In this document: in pieces, positions 16,529-24,653 of the stretch
Layout of the letters: each line of letters begins with the position of its first letter
Numbering within the stretch: the first letter of the stretch is position 1
Source of the DNA: Magnetospirillum sp. 64-120
GTDB lineage: Bacteria; Pseudomonadota; Alphaproteobacteria; Rhodospirillales; Magnetospirillaceae
Assembly: GCA_001898825.1 (NCBI GenBank)
Contig: MKVK01000048.1
Location: forward strand, 1 to 45,853
Length of the DNA: 45,853 bases
Reading direction: 5' to 3'
Translations under genes and position numbers: made by a program
Notes under the pieces: generated by a model
Seen by the model: the letters and a program-made list of their open reading frames with translations, nothing else
The model's database searches: none
Told to the model about the DNA's origin: nothing

Positions 16529-18277
16529 ATGGCTGACGATTATCAGACACCTGCCCAGGAATGCGACGTGGTGATGAAGGGCGGTATCACCTCGGGCATC
16601 GTCTATCCCAAGGCGGTGCTGAGCTTGGCCCGTCAATATCGCTTCCGTGACGTGGGCGGCGCTTCCGCCGGGGCCATCGCCGCCGCCATCACCGCCGCCG
16701 CCGAATACGGCCGGGCCAGGGGCGGATTCGACACGTTGGCGAAGATTCCCGACGACATGAGTACGTCGCTGGCGACGCTGTTCCAGCCTGACCCGCGAGG
16801 GCGCGCCTTGTACGGCTTGCTGGCCGACGGCTTTCTGGATGGCCGCTGGGGACGGGCCGTGGGCCGCATCATCCGTCAGCACTGGCTGGTCGCTTTGGTC
16901 TCGGCTGTCGTCGCCGTGGCGGTGACCGTGTGGTCGGGCGCCGGCGGCGGCTTCGTCGCCGGTTTGCTGGCGGCGTTGTTGGGATTGATGGTGGTGGCGG
17001 GGGTCATCACCGTAGCCTTTTTGCTGCAGGCCATGGCCTTGCTGCCCAAATTGGATTTTGGACTGTGCCCGGGCCGCACCCAGCCGGGCAACCCGCGTCC
17101 GGCACTCAGCGACTGGCTGTCGCGCACCATCGAGGACTGCGCCGGCCGTCTGACCGCGGACGGCACGTTGCCCGAACGCCCGCTGACCTTCGGTGATCTG
17201 GCCGATCATGGCCCCAGCATCAATCTACGGGCGATGACCACCGATCTGTCCATGCGCCGGCCCTATATCCTGCCGTTCATGGGCAGTGGCCATTTCTTCA
17301 AGGACGCCGAATTCCGTCGCCTGTTCGGCGATTGGGTGGTGGACGCGCTGATCAAGGGCCAAACGCCCCAAGACGGCTACTACCGCTTTCCCCAGCCCAT
17401 GGACCTGCCGGTGGTGGTGGCGGTGCGCATGAGCCTGTCTTTCCCGCTGCTGATCGCGGCGGTGCCGCTGTACCGGGTCAACTACGCCGACGACAAGTCC
17501 ATGCAGCGTCTGCTGTTCAGCGATGGTGGCCTGTCCAGCAACTTCCCCATCCATCTGTTCGATTCGATCCTGCCGGGGCGGCCGACTTTCGGCATTTCGC
17601 TGGACGATTTCGACCCGGCGCGATCGGAACGGCGGGTGCGTCTGCCCATGCCGGCCAGCCGGGGGCGATGGCTGGAGGCGCGGCCCATCACCTCGCTGGC
17701 CGATTTCGCCATGGGCCTCTTGAACGCCGCCAAGGATTGGCAGGACAATCTGCAGACCCTGTTGCCGGGCTATCGCGAACGGGTGGTGCACGTCTATCTG
17801 AAGCCCGACGAAGGCGGGCTGAACCTGACCATGCCGCCCGAACGCATCGAGGGTCTGGTGGATCTGGGCGGCCGGGCCGGCGCCTTGATGGCCGGAGGGC
17901 CGCCGCTGGACGCCAGCGACGCCTTCCCTTTCAATTTCAACGAACATCGGTGGCGGCGCTATCTGGTGGCCTATGCTTCCCTGGAAGCTTTGTTGACCGA
18001 AGCCGCCCAGGATTGGGGCGATGTGAACGATCCCGACAGCTTCGCCGCCTTCATCAAGACCTATATGTGGCAGTCGGAATCCTACAAGAACTCTCCGCAA
18101 TGGTGGAAAAACGAAGTCTTCGGCCGCATGGACGCGCTGATGGCCGTGGGCCGGACGTGGGAAAACAAGATGCTGCGCCATCAGGACGGGGCTATCCCCT
18201 ATCCGCGTCCGGTGCTGCGCATGGTGCCGTATCTGATGGAGGCGTCTAAACCAAAAGCCCCGCCTCGCCCAGAATAA
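16529..18277 (+). CDS. Patatin-like phospholipase with an inserted membrane hairpin
   Basis: A 582-residue patatin-fold hydrolase. The oxyanion-hole motif is KGGITSG (17-23). The nucleophile elbow GASAG has Ser46, and the catalytic Asp is in SDGGLSSNFPIH (D332). Between the first and second parts of the fold are two closely spaced hydrophobic stretches (about residues 112-175) that look like a membrane hairpin. The C-terminal 250 residues have no motif I recognise. It should hydrolyse acyl chains of membrane lipids or lipid-like substrates. The gene converges on, and overlaps by 32 bp, the coiled-coil gene on the other strand. Confidence 0.82.
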   Translation: MADDYQTPAQECDVVMKGGITSGIVYPKAVLSLARQYRFRDVGGASAGAIAAAITAAAEYGRARGGFDTLAKIPDDMSTSLATLFQPDPRGRALYGLLADGFLDGRWGRAVGRIIRQHWLVALVSAVVAVAVTVWSGAGGGFVAGLLAALLGLMVVAGVITVAFLLQAMALLPKLDFGLCPGRTQPGNPRPALSDWLSRTIEDCAGRLTADGTLPERPLTFGDLADHGPSINLRAMTTDLSMRRPYILPFMGSGHFFKDAEFRRLFGDWVVDALIKGQTPQDGYYRFPQPMDLPVVVAVRMSLSFPLLIAAVPLYRVNYADDKSMQRLLFSDGGLSSNFPIHLFDSILPGRPTFGISLDDFDPARSERRVRLPMPASRGRWLEARPITSLADFAMGLLNAAKDWQDNLQTLLPGYRERVVHVYLKPDEGGLNLTMPPERIEGLVDLGGRAGALMAGGPPLDASDAFPFNFNEHRWRRYLVAYASLEALLTEAAQDWGDVNDPDSFAAFIKTYMWQSESYKNSPQWWKNEVFGRMDALMAVGRTWENKMLRHQDGAIPYPRPVLRMVPYLMEASKPKAPPRPE

Positions 18278-18851
18278 CGCCGCCATTGGCGGCGGTGGTG
18301 ATGGCGCTGGCGTCGTCGTCGGCGCTTTGCAGGTCCTTGCGGGCGCGATCCAGGCCGCGCTTTTCCTCGTCGTCTTCGGGCTGGCGGCGTTTCAGCAGGG
18401 ATTTCAGCAACTGGCCGATGCGTTTGACCTCGGTGGCGAATTCCTTGTCGGCCTTGGCCTCGGCGTCACGCTCGGCGGCGTGGCTTTCCGCCGTGGTGGT
18501 GCTGGTGGTGATGTCGGAAGCCGGTTCGGTGCTGCGGTAGTCGCGGGCGGCGCCCTTCAACTCGCGGGCCAGGCGCGCCAGTTCGCGGGCGGCATCCTTG
18601 GAACCCGCCGCCAGCATCTTCAGCATCTGAATGCGTTTCTTCAGTTCTTCCAGCTTTTGTCGAGCCGCCGCCTTGCGGTCGGATCGGGCCTGCTTGCGGG
18701 CCTGCAGCACCTTGTCCAGGGCCTCGACCCCTTCTTGGTGCTTTTTCTTCAGCCGTTCCAGTTTTTCTTCAGACAGGCCTTCCTTGGTGGCCTTAAGGGC
18801 GATCTTCGCCATGTTCAAGGCGGTCTGCCCCGCCACGATGGTGTTGGCCAT
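18246..18851 (-). CDS. Coiled-coil protein of unknown function
   Basis: 201 residues, very rich in Lys, Arg, Glu and Ala with heptad-like spacing from about residue 18 to 105 and again from 125 to 180, so a long coiled coil is likely. A Ser/Thr-rich break (DITTSTTTAES) separates the halves. No signal peptide or membrane helix is seen. The ATG is preceded by a good ribosome site (GGAGGG). I do not recognise a family. Its 3' end overlaps the patatin gene tail by 32 bp on the opposite strand. Confidence 0.7.
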   Translation of the reverse strand: MANTIVAGQTALNMAKIALKATKEGLSEEKLERLKKKHQEGVEALDKVLQARKQARSDRKAAARQKLEELKKRIQMLKMLAAGSKDAARELARLARELKGAARDYRSTEPASDITTSTTTAESHAAERDAEAKADKEFATEVKRIGQLLKSLLKRRQPEDDEEKRGLDRARKDLQSADDDASAITTAANGGVILGEAGLLV

Positions 18852-18956
18852 CGGTCCCTCCAGCTTCTGCTTCGGTCGCGCCGCTTCTGGGCGCGTCCAC
18901 CATCATAGCGCGCAGAGGGTTAATCCGGGGCTAAGAAAAGCCAACTCATCCAACGG

Positions 18957-19493
18957 TCATAGGATGCCGGCCATCCCCAGGGCGCCGCAGGCGCCGATCA
19001 CCCACAACGGATTGAAGCGGGTGCCATACAGCACCGCCACGGCGATGGCGAAGGCGAGCCAATCCACAGGGGTGTGGACGCTGGAGCGGGTCAGCGCCCA
19101 GGCGGTGGAGCACACCATGCCGATGGACAAAGGCGCCACCGCCCGCCGCAGCCTTTGGCCCCAGGCCGAGCCGCCGCGCTTGGCCCCCCAATGCAGGCTG
19201 AAGGCGGCCAACAGGGCCGGCGGCACGATGACGGCGATGGTGGCGGCCGCCGCGCCGGGGATGCCGGCGGCCTTCATCCCCACCAAGGTGGCGAACAGGA
19301 AGTTGGGGCCGGGCGCGATCTGCGCCAGGGTGAAGCTTTCGATGAAGTCCTGGCGGGTGATCCAGCCGTTGTCGTCGGCCACATAACGCATCATGTCCGG
19401 CGCCAGGGCCAGGACCCCGCCGCCCACCGCCATCATGGACAGCATGGCGAAATGCCAGAAGATTTGCAGGGCGATCTCGTCTTGCCGGTCCAT
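18957..19493 (-). CDS. chrA: Chromate transporter (CHR family), second half
   Basis: A 178-residue membrane protein equivalent to one half of a ChrA transporter. It has the FIESFTLAQIAPGPNFLFATLVG motif near the N-terminus and about six hydrophobic segments. By family knowledge CHR proteins export chromate or sulfate-like oxyanions. It starts 2 nt after the preceding half-gene stops (19496), so the two 178-residue halves are made as a pair, the short-chain bipartite form. Confidence 0.85.
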   Translation of the reverse strand: MDRQDEIALQIFWHFAMLSMMAVGGGVLALAPDMMRYVADDNGWITRQDFIESFTLAQIAPGPNFLFATLVGMKAAGIPGAAAATIAVIVPPALLAAFSLHWGAKRGGSAWGQRLRRAVAPLSIGMVCSTAWALTRSSVHTPVDWLAFAIAVAVLYGTRFNPLWVIGACGALGMAGIL

Positions 19494-19495
19494 GC

Positions 19496-20032
19496 TCAAC
19501 GCTCCCGCACGGGGATCGCCAGGGACATCGCCCCCAGCCCCAGCATCACCAAAAGCAGCGGCCAATGCAAAAGCGCGATGCCCGCGAACATGGCGGCGGC
19601 GAAGATCAGGTTGCGGATGGTGCGGGGCAGGGCCAGGCTCATGCGCAGGGCCATGGCCGCCACCAGGGCGGCCGATGCCACCGCCATGCCGCGCAGCAAA
19701 TCCTGAATCCATCCCGCCTGACCATAGATCTGATGCAGGGTGGCCAAGCCGACGACAAAGACGAAGGGCGGCACGATCATGCCGGCCAGCGCCGCCCAGG
19801 CGCCGCCTTGGCCGCATTGGCGATGGCCGACGATCATGCCGATATGGCAGATGGTGGGGCCGGGCAGCAACTGGGCATAGGCCAGGATTTCCAGGAACTG
19901 GGTAGGATCGACGATGCGGCGCCGTTCCACCAAGATGCGGTGGGCCCACGGCATGACGCCGCCGAAACCCATCAGCGACATGCCGGCGAACAGGCGGAAC
20001 AGCTGGAATTTGGTCAAGGGGGTGTCGGTCAT
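19496..20032 (-). CDS. chrA: Chromate transporter (CHR family), first half
   Basis: A 178-residue membrane protein with the CHR motifs FGGVMPWAHRILVE and AYAQLLPGPTICHIGMIVGH. It is the partner of the adjacent half. The ATG at 20032 overlaps the stop codon of the tandem-HTH LysR gene (20029), so the regulator and both transporter halves form one transcription unit. Whether chromate is the real substrate is uncertain. The position beside an aromatic-acid island leaves organic or other oxyanion export open. Confidence 0.85.
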   Translation of the reverse strand: MTDTPLTKFQLFRLFAGMSLMGFGGVMPWAHRILVERRRIVDPTQFLEILAYAQLLPGPTICHIGMIVGHRQCGQGGAWAALAGMIVPPFVFVVGLATLHQIYGQAGWIQDLLRGMAVASAALVAAMALRMSLALPRTIRNLIFAAAMFAGIALLHWPLLLVMLGLGAMSLAIPVRER

Positions 20033-21282
20033 GGCGTGGTCCCGGCCAATTGGGCCGATTGGTGGCGGATGTTGTCCAGCAGCACCTGGCCGGCCGGCGA
20101 CAGCATGGCGCCGTCGCGCATGGTCAGGCCGATCCTGCGCACGGTCTTGCCCATCACCACCGGCAGCTCCTGGATCAGTCCAGCCTGGATTTCCACCCGC
20201 ATCTGATGGGGCGACATGGCGGTCAAAAGGTCGCTGCCGCACAGCAATTGCCGCACGATGGCCAAGTCGCCGCATTCCACCGACGGAACCGGTGGTTCAA
20301 GCGCCAGTTCGTGGAAGGAATCGTCCACTACCTTGCGGCCGGGGGCGTCGGGGCGCGGCAAGATCCATTGTTCGTGCAGCAAGTCCTGCAGCGCGATGGC
20401 GGATCGGCGGGCCAGCGGATGGCCGGCGCGGGCCAGGATGCCGATGCGGTCGTGGAACAAGGGTTCCACCACCAGGCCGGGGGTGGCGGCTTCGTCGCGC
20501 ACGGCGCCGAAGATCATGTCGATTTCCCCGGTGCGCAGGGCCGCCGCCAGGGTCTCGTACGGGCCTTCGATGGTGCGGATATGCAGTTTGCCATGGGCCT
20601 TCAAGGTGGCGGCGATGGCGGCGGGAACCACGAAGGTGCGGCCCAGCGGCAGGGCGCCGACCACCACCAGGCCGCTCAGTTCGCCGGACATGGCCGAAAT
20701 GTCGGAATGCAGGTGGCGCAGTTCGGCGAAGATGCGCTTGCCGGCGTTGATCACCTTGTCGGCGGCGTCGGTGGCCACCATGCCCTGCATCATGCGGTGG
20801 AACAAAGGGACCGCCAGGGCGCCTTCGATGCGCGACAGGGCCATGCTGGCGCCGGCCTGGGTCAGGCCCATGCGTTCGGCGGCACCGGACAGGTGGCGCA
20901 TCTGGGCGATGTGGATCAGCAGATGCAGCTTGCGCCCGCTATAAAGCAAATTCAGCAGTACCGATTTTTCGCTGGGCCGCACGTCGGCACGGGCCCGCAG
21001 CATTTCGTCGGCGGTCTGGGCGATGACCGACTGGATGCGTTCGGCGCGGCGCAGCACCGCCAGGCCAAAGGGGTTCAGCATCATGCCGCGCGGCACCCGG
21101 TCGAACAGGGCATAACCGATTGCGGTTTCCAGTTCACGGATCGAGCGGGCCACAGCCGACGACGCCTTGAATATCTTTTCCGACGACTTGGCGATGCTGC
21201 CGGTCTGGGCCACCGACAGGAAGGTCGGCAACTGGCCCAGGCATTGTTCCATGTCGAAATCGGATGATCCGTCTTCGGTCAT
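20029..21282 (-). CDS. LysR-type regulator with two tandem N-terminal HTH domains
   Basis: 417 residues, about 110 longer than a standard LysR protein because the winged helix is duplicated. HTH1 spans about 18-77 (FLSVAQTGSIAKSSEKIFKA...LFDR) and HTH2 about 117-176 (IHIAQMRHLSGAAERMGLTQ...LFHR), each with the LysR Leu-Phe-x-Arg wing. The periplasmic-binding-like effector domain follows (about 190-410). Start ATG 21282 is chosen for its GGAG site 8 nt upstream. It is divergent from the TRAP operon and is the natural candidate for binding the shared promoter element at 21361 and 24555. Its likely effectors are aromatic acids or pathway intermediates (inference from context). Confidence 0.88.
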   Translation of the reverse strand: MTEDGSSDFDMEQCLGQLPTFLSVAQTGSIAKSSEKIFKASSAVARSIRELETAIGYALFDRVPRGMMLNPFGLAVLRRAERIQSVIAQTADEMLRARADVRPSEKSVLLNLLYSGRKLHLLIHIAQMRHLSGAAERMGLTQAGASMALSRIEGALAVPLFHRMMQGMVATDAADKVINAGKRIFAELRHLHSDISAMSGELSGLVVVGALPLGRTFVVPAAIAATLKAHGKLHIRTIEGPYETLAAALRTGEIDMIFGAVRDEAATPGLVVEPLFHDRIGILARAGHPLARRSAIALQDLLHEQWILPRPDAPGRKVVDDSFHELALEPPVPSVECGDLAIVRQLLCGSDLLTAMSPHQMRVEIQAGLIQELPVVMGKTVRRIGLTMRDGAMLSPAGQVLLDNIRHQSAQLAGTTP

Positions 21283-21360
21283 CACGGGGGCTCCGTTGTT
21301 GCCGGATCGTGCCGGCGGCATCAGCGAATGTAATCCCTCTGGCCTGGTTCTCGGAAGGGT

Positions 21361-21427
21361 GCATCACAAAATTAGATGGGAACTTCACGAATGGGCAATG
21401 TCTCATTGTGCGGATTGCTTTTATAGT
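21361..21427 (+). promoter_or_regulatory. Promoter/operator of the TRAP operon, shared layout with the ligUJK promoter
   Basis: GCATCACAAAATTAGA (21361-21376) is followed at fixed offsets by TCAC (+24), GGCAA (+33) and TATAGT (+61, 21422-21427, a good -10). The same elements at the same offsets occur at 24555-24621. TCACAAAATTAGA fits the LysR T-N11-A pattern. No good -35 is present, as expected of an activated promoter. The tandem-HTH LysR gene starts 79 bp away on the other strand. Confidence 0.75.
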
Positions 21428-21527
21428 CCCAGCCTAGAAATCGCGGGTATCGCTGCGCCTGGAATCGCAAGATCGGCCGGAATCGAACCTAAAAAGACGA
21501 TGAACCCAAACACGGAGGAAGTCCCAA

Positions 21528-22556
21528 ATGAAGAAGCTTGTGGGGGCCGCGTTGGCCTTGGCCTTGGTCGGTGCCGCCAGCGGCGTGCGCGCCGAGGAAG
21601 TCGTCTTGAAGGTTCATCACTTTCTTGGGCCGCAGTCGACGCAGCACGCGAAGGTGTTGGGTCCCTGGTGCGACAAGCTGGACAAGGATTCCGGCGGCAA
21701 GCTGAAGTGTCAGCTTTATCCCGCCATGCAATTGGGTGGCACGCCGCCGCAATTGTACGACCAAGCCCGTGACGGCGTCGCCGACGTCACCCTGATGCTG
21801 GCCGGTTATGCCGCCAACCGTTTTCCGCGCATGGAAGTCTTCGAACTGCCCTTCATGATGACCAACGCGGAAGCCACCAGCCACGCCGCCTGGGACTATT
21901 ATGAAGCCCATGCCAAGGACGAGCTGAGCGAGACCAAGCCGCTGGCCATTTTCGTGCACGGCCCGGGCAACATCTACACCTCGAAGAAGAAAATCGAATC
22001 CCTGGCCGACTTCCGTGGCCTGAAGCTGCGGGCGCCGACCCGTCAAACCAACAAGATGTTGGCCATGATGGGCGCCACCCCGGTGGGCATGCCGGTTCCG
22101 GCGGTGCCCGAAGCCCTGTCCAAGGGTGTGATCGACGGCGCCGTCATTCCCTATGAAGTGGCCCCGGCGGTCAAGATGGACGAACTGGCCAAGCACACCG
22201 CCGAAACCGACCGCGACTACAACGCTTTGTACACTGCGGTGTTCCTGGTTTCCATGAACAAGGCCAAGTACGATTCCCTGCCCGCCGACCTGAAGAAGGT
22301 GGTGGACGCCAATTCCGGCGCTGCCGTTTCGGCCGAATTCGGCAAGCTGATGGGCGAAGCCGACGTGGCCGGCAAGGAAAAGCTGCTGGCCGGTGGCGTT
22401 GAAATCAACGTCATCCCCAAGGCCGAGCTGGAAAAGTGGCGCAAGGCGTCCGACAGCCTGGACGGCGCTTGGGCCAAGGACATGGACGGCAAGGGAGCCG
22501 ACGGCAAGATGCTGCTGCAATCCGCCCGTGACCTGATCAAGAAGTACACGCACTAA
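21528..22556 (+). CDS. dctP: TRAP transporter solute-binding protein (DctP family)
   Basis: 342 residues with a cleavable signal peptide (MKKLVGAALALALVGAASGVRA). The mature protein has the DctP fold. The region around Arg in LKLRAPTRQTNKMLAMMGATPVGMPVPAVPEALSKGVIDG holds the conserved Arg that binds the ligand carboxylate. It captures an acid in the periplasm and hands it to DctQM. The gene has an excellent GGAGG site and follows the shared regulatory element. With the lig genes downstream, an aromatic or tricarboxylic acid ligand is likely; the exact one is unknown. Confidence 0.93.
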   Translation: MKKLVGAALALALVGAASGVRAEEVVLKVHHFLGPQSTQHAKVLGPWCDKLDKDSGGKLKCQLYPAMQLGGTPPQLYDQARDGVADVTLMLAGYAANRFPRMEVFELPFMMTNAEATSHAAWDYYEAHAKDELSETKPLAIFVHGPGNIYTSKKKIESLADFRGLKLRAPTRQTNKMLAMMGATPVGMPVPAVPEALSKGVIDGAVIPYEVAPAVKMDELAKHTAETDRDYNALYTAVFLVSMNKAKYDSLPADLKKVVDANSGAAVSAEFGKLMGEADVAGKEKLLAGGVEINVIPKAELEKWRKASDSLDGAWAKDMDGKGADGKMLLQSARDLIKKYTH

Positions 22557-22564
22557 GCATGATG

Positions 22565-22595
22565 GCGGGGTCGGTCGTCGGCCGGCCCCGACCGC
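22565..22595 (+). other. GC-rich hairpin between dctP and dctQ
   Basis: GGTCGG (22569-22574) can pair with CCGACC (22588-22593), with further G-C pairing inside the loop. There is no T-run. Such stem-loops between a binding-protein gene and its permease genes commonly stabilise the first message and lower downstream expression; that role is inferred. Confidence 0.5.
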
Positions 22596-22653
22596 TTTGT
22601 TGCAAAAACCGCCCCCAGAGGCGGACACTCTCCCAAAATCATCGGAGGCTCTT

Positions 22654-23175
22654 ATGGCGGACGACGTTTTCGTCGACGTTCGGCACGATTACGGCCCGAT
22701 CGGCCGGGTGTTGGACGCAACCGCGCGATTCTTCGCGATCTGTGCGGGCGTGACCTTGACCGCCATGGCGGTCCTGTCCCTGGTCAGCGTCGTCGGCCGC
22801 GCGGCCTTTTCCTATCCCATCTTGGGTGACTACGAACTGGTGCAGCTGTTTTCGGCCATCGCTGTCTCCATGTCGCTGCCGTTCTGCCAGATGGTGCGCG
22901 GTCATGTGATCGTCGACTTCTTTACCACCCACTGCTCCGCCAAATTCAACAAGTTCCTGGATCTGTGCGCGAACCTGCTGTTGGCCATCGGCGCCTTCAC
23001 TTTCGCCTGGCGCATGGTTCTGGGGACCATCGACATCATCAAGACCGGCGACGCGTCCATGCTGCTGGATCTGCCCACCTGGTACGGCTACGTCCCCATG
23101 GTCGCGTCGTTCTTCCTGCTGGGCTGCACCGCGCTTTACAGCGCCTGGGAAGATTTCACCGGAGAACGGAAATGA
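22654..23175 (+). CDS. dctQ: TRAP transporter small permease (DctQ family)
   Basis: 173 residues with four hydrophobic helices (about 30-55, 65-85, 105-130 and 140-165), typical of the TRAP small subunit. It forms the membrane complex with DctM and uses a sodium or proton gradient. The start ATG at 22654 has a GGAGG site. Its stop overlaps the dctM start (ATGA). Confidence 0.9.
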   Translation: MADDVFVDVRHDYGPIGRVLDATARFFAICAGVTLTAMAVLSLVSVVGRAAFSYPILGDYELVQLFSAIAVSMSLPFCQMVRGHVIVDFFTTHCSAKFNKFLDLCANLLLAIGAFTFAWRMVLGTIDIIKTGDASMLLDLPTWYGYVPMVASFFLLGCTALYSAWEDFTGERK

Positions 23176-24488
23176 GCGGCATCGGTTACGGTGTGATCAT
23201 CGGCCTTTTGATGATCGGATTGCTGGCGCTTCGCGTCCATATCGGCGCCGCCATGCTGATCGCCGGCTCCATCGGTTATTTCTGGGTCGCCGGCAGCGAT
23301 CCGCTGCTGAACTATTTCAAGCATGCGGCTTACGCCCGTTATTCGGTCTATGACCTGTCGGTGGTGCCGCTGTTCTTGTTGATGGGGCAGTTCGCCACCC
23401 ATGGCGGCCTGTCCAAGGCGCTGTTCCGCGCCGGCCATGTGATGATCGGCCACTGGAAGGGCGGCATGGCCATGGCCGGCGTCGCCGCCTGCGCCGGTTT
23501 CGGCGCCATCTGCGGCTCGTCGCTGGCCACCGCCGCCACCATGGGTCAGGTCGCCCTGCCCGAACTGCGCCGCGCCAAGTATTCTCCCAGCCTGTCGGCG
23601 GCGGCCCTGGCGGCTGGCGGCACGCTGGGCATCCTGATCCCGCCGTCGGTGCCGCTGGTCATCTATGCCATCCTGACCGAACAGAACATCGCCAAGCTGT
23701 TCATGGCCGCCTTCGTGCCCGGCATCATCGCCGCCCTGGGCTACATGGTGGTGATCCGTTATGTCGCCTGGCGCCACCCGGAACAGGCCCCGGCCTGCGC
23801 CCCCACCAGCTGGGGCCAGCGCCTGCAGGCGGTGATCGACACCTGGCCGGTGATCCTGATTTTCCTGGTGGTCATCGGCGGCATCTATGGCGGTTTCTTC
23901 ACCCCCACCGAAGCCGCGTCGGTCGGCACCGTCGCCACCGCCTTCGTCGCCTGGCGGTCGGGCGGGCTGAAAGGGCAGGGCTTTTTGGAATGCGTTTACG
24001 GTGCGGCCAAGGCCACCGGCATGATCTTCCTGATCCTGCTGGGCGCTGACGTGCTGAACGTGTTCCTGGCGCTGACCCAGATGCCGGCGGAACTGGCCAA
24101 GTTCGTCATCGGCCTGAACCTGCCGCCCTTGGCCGTGCTGTTCGCCATCATCATCATCTATCTGTTCCTGGGCTGCATCATGGACAGCCTGTCTATGCTG
24201 CTGCTGACCATTCCGATTTTCTTCCCGATCATCGCCGGCACCGATTTCTACGGCCTGCCCATGGATGAAAAGGCCATCTGGTTCGGCATCGTCGCCCTGA
24301 TGACGGTTGAAATCGGACTCATCACGCCGCCGGTCGGCATGAACGTCTACATCATCACCAGCGTCGCCAAGGACGTCAGCATGAAGGACACCTTCAAGGG
24401 CATCGTTCCCTTCCTGACATCGGACCTGCTGCGCATCTTGCTTTTGGTGTTTTTCCCGGCCGTCGCGCTGGTCGCCCTGAAGCTGTAG
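23172..24488 (+). CDS. dctM: TRAP transporter large permease (DctM family)
   Basis: A 438-residue multi-helix permease with DctM hallmarks: VPLFLLMGQFATHGGLSKALF, the GFGAICGSSLATAATMGQVALPEL loop, LAAGGTLGILIPPSVPLVIYAI, and a C-terminal GLITPPVGMNVYIITSVA. It provides the transport path for the DctP-bound acid. A terminator follows, so dctPQM forms its own unit apart from ligUJK. Confidence 0.95.
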   Translation: MSGIGYGVIIGLLMIGLLALRVHIGAAMLIAGSIGYFWVAGSDPLLNYFKHAAYARYSVYDLSVVPLFLLMGQFATHGGLSKALFRAGHVMIGHWKGGMAMAGVAACAGFGAICGSSLATAATMGQVALPELRRAKYSPSLSAAALAAGGTLGILIPPSVPLVIYAILTEQNIAKLFMAAFVPGIIAALGYMVVIRYVAWRHPEQAPACAPTSWGQRLQAVIDTWPVILIFLVVIGGIYGGFFTPTEAASVGTVATAFVAWRSGGLKGQGFLECVYGAAKATGMIFLILLGADVLNVFLALTQMPAELAKFVIGLNLPPLAVLFAIIIIYLFLGCIMDSLSMLLLTIPIFFPIIAGTDFYGLPMDEKAIWFGIVALMTVEIGLITPPVGMNVYIITSVAKDVSMKDTFKGIVPFLTSDLLRILLLVFFPAVALVALKL

Positions 24489-24509
24489 TCCCGGCTTCGG
24501 AAGAGGGGG

Positions 24510-24547
24510 AAAGGCGGTTCGGACATCACCCGGCCGCCTTTTTCTTT
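24510..24547 (+). terminator. Terminator after dctM
   Basis: AAAGGCGG (24510-24517) pairs with CCGCCTTT (24534-24541), followed by a T-rich tail. The 16-nt loop includes a small internal pairing. Confidence 0.75.
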
Positions 24548-24554
24548 CATGGCG

Positions 24555-24621
24555 GCATCACAAAATTAGAATGAATGATCACATCTCGGCAACGGCTTGT
24601 GGTCCTGCTTCGGCCTATAGT
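24555..24621 (+). promoter_or_regulatory. Promoter/operator of the ligUJK operon, second copy of the shared element
   Basis: GCATCACAAAATTAGA (24555-24570), TCAC (+24), GGCAA (+33) and TATAGT (+61, 24616-24621) repeat the layout at 21361 exactly in spacing, while intervening bases differ. It lies between the dctM terminator and the ligU start; the predicted transcript would begin about 26 nt before the ATG. Confidence 0.75.
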
Positions 24622-24653
24622 TGACGCTACTGAACATCTGCGGGATCACGTCC

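Noticed and set aside
24621-24653. TTG at 24621 as the ligU start
   Set aside because: It overlaps the predicted -10 element and would add 11 residues not typical of the family; ATG 24654 fits the known N-terminus.
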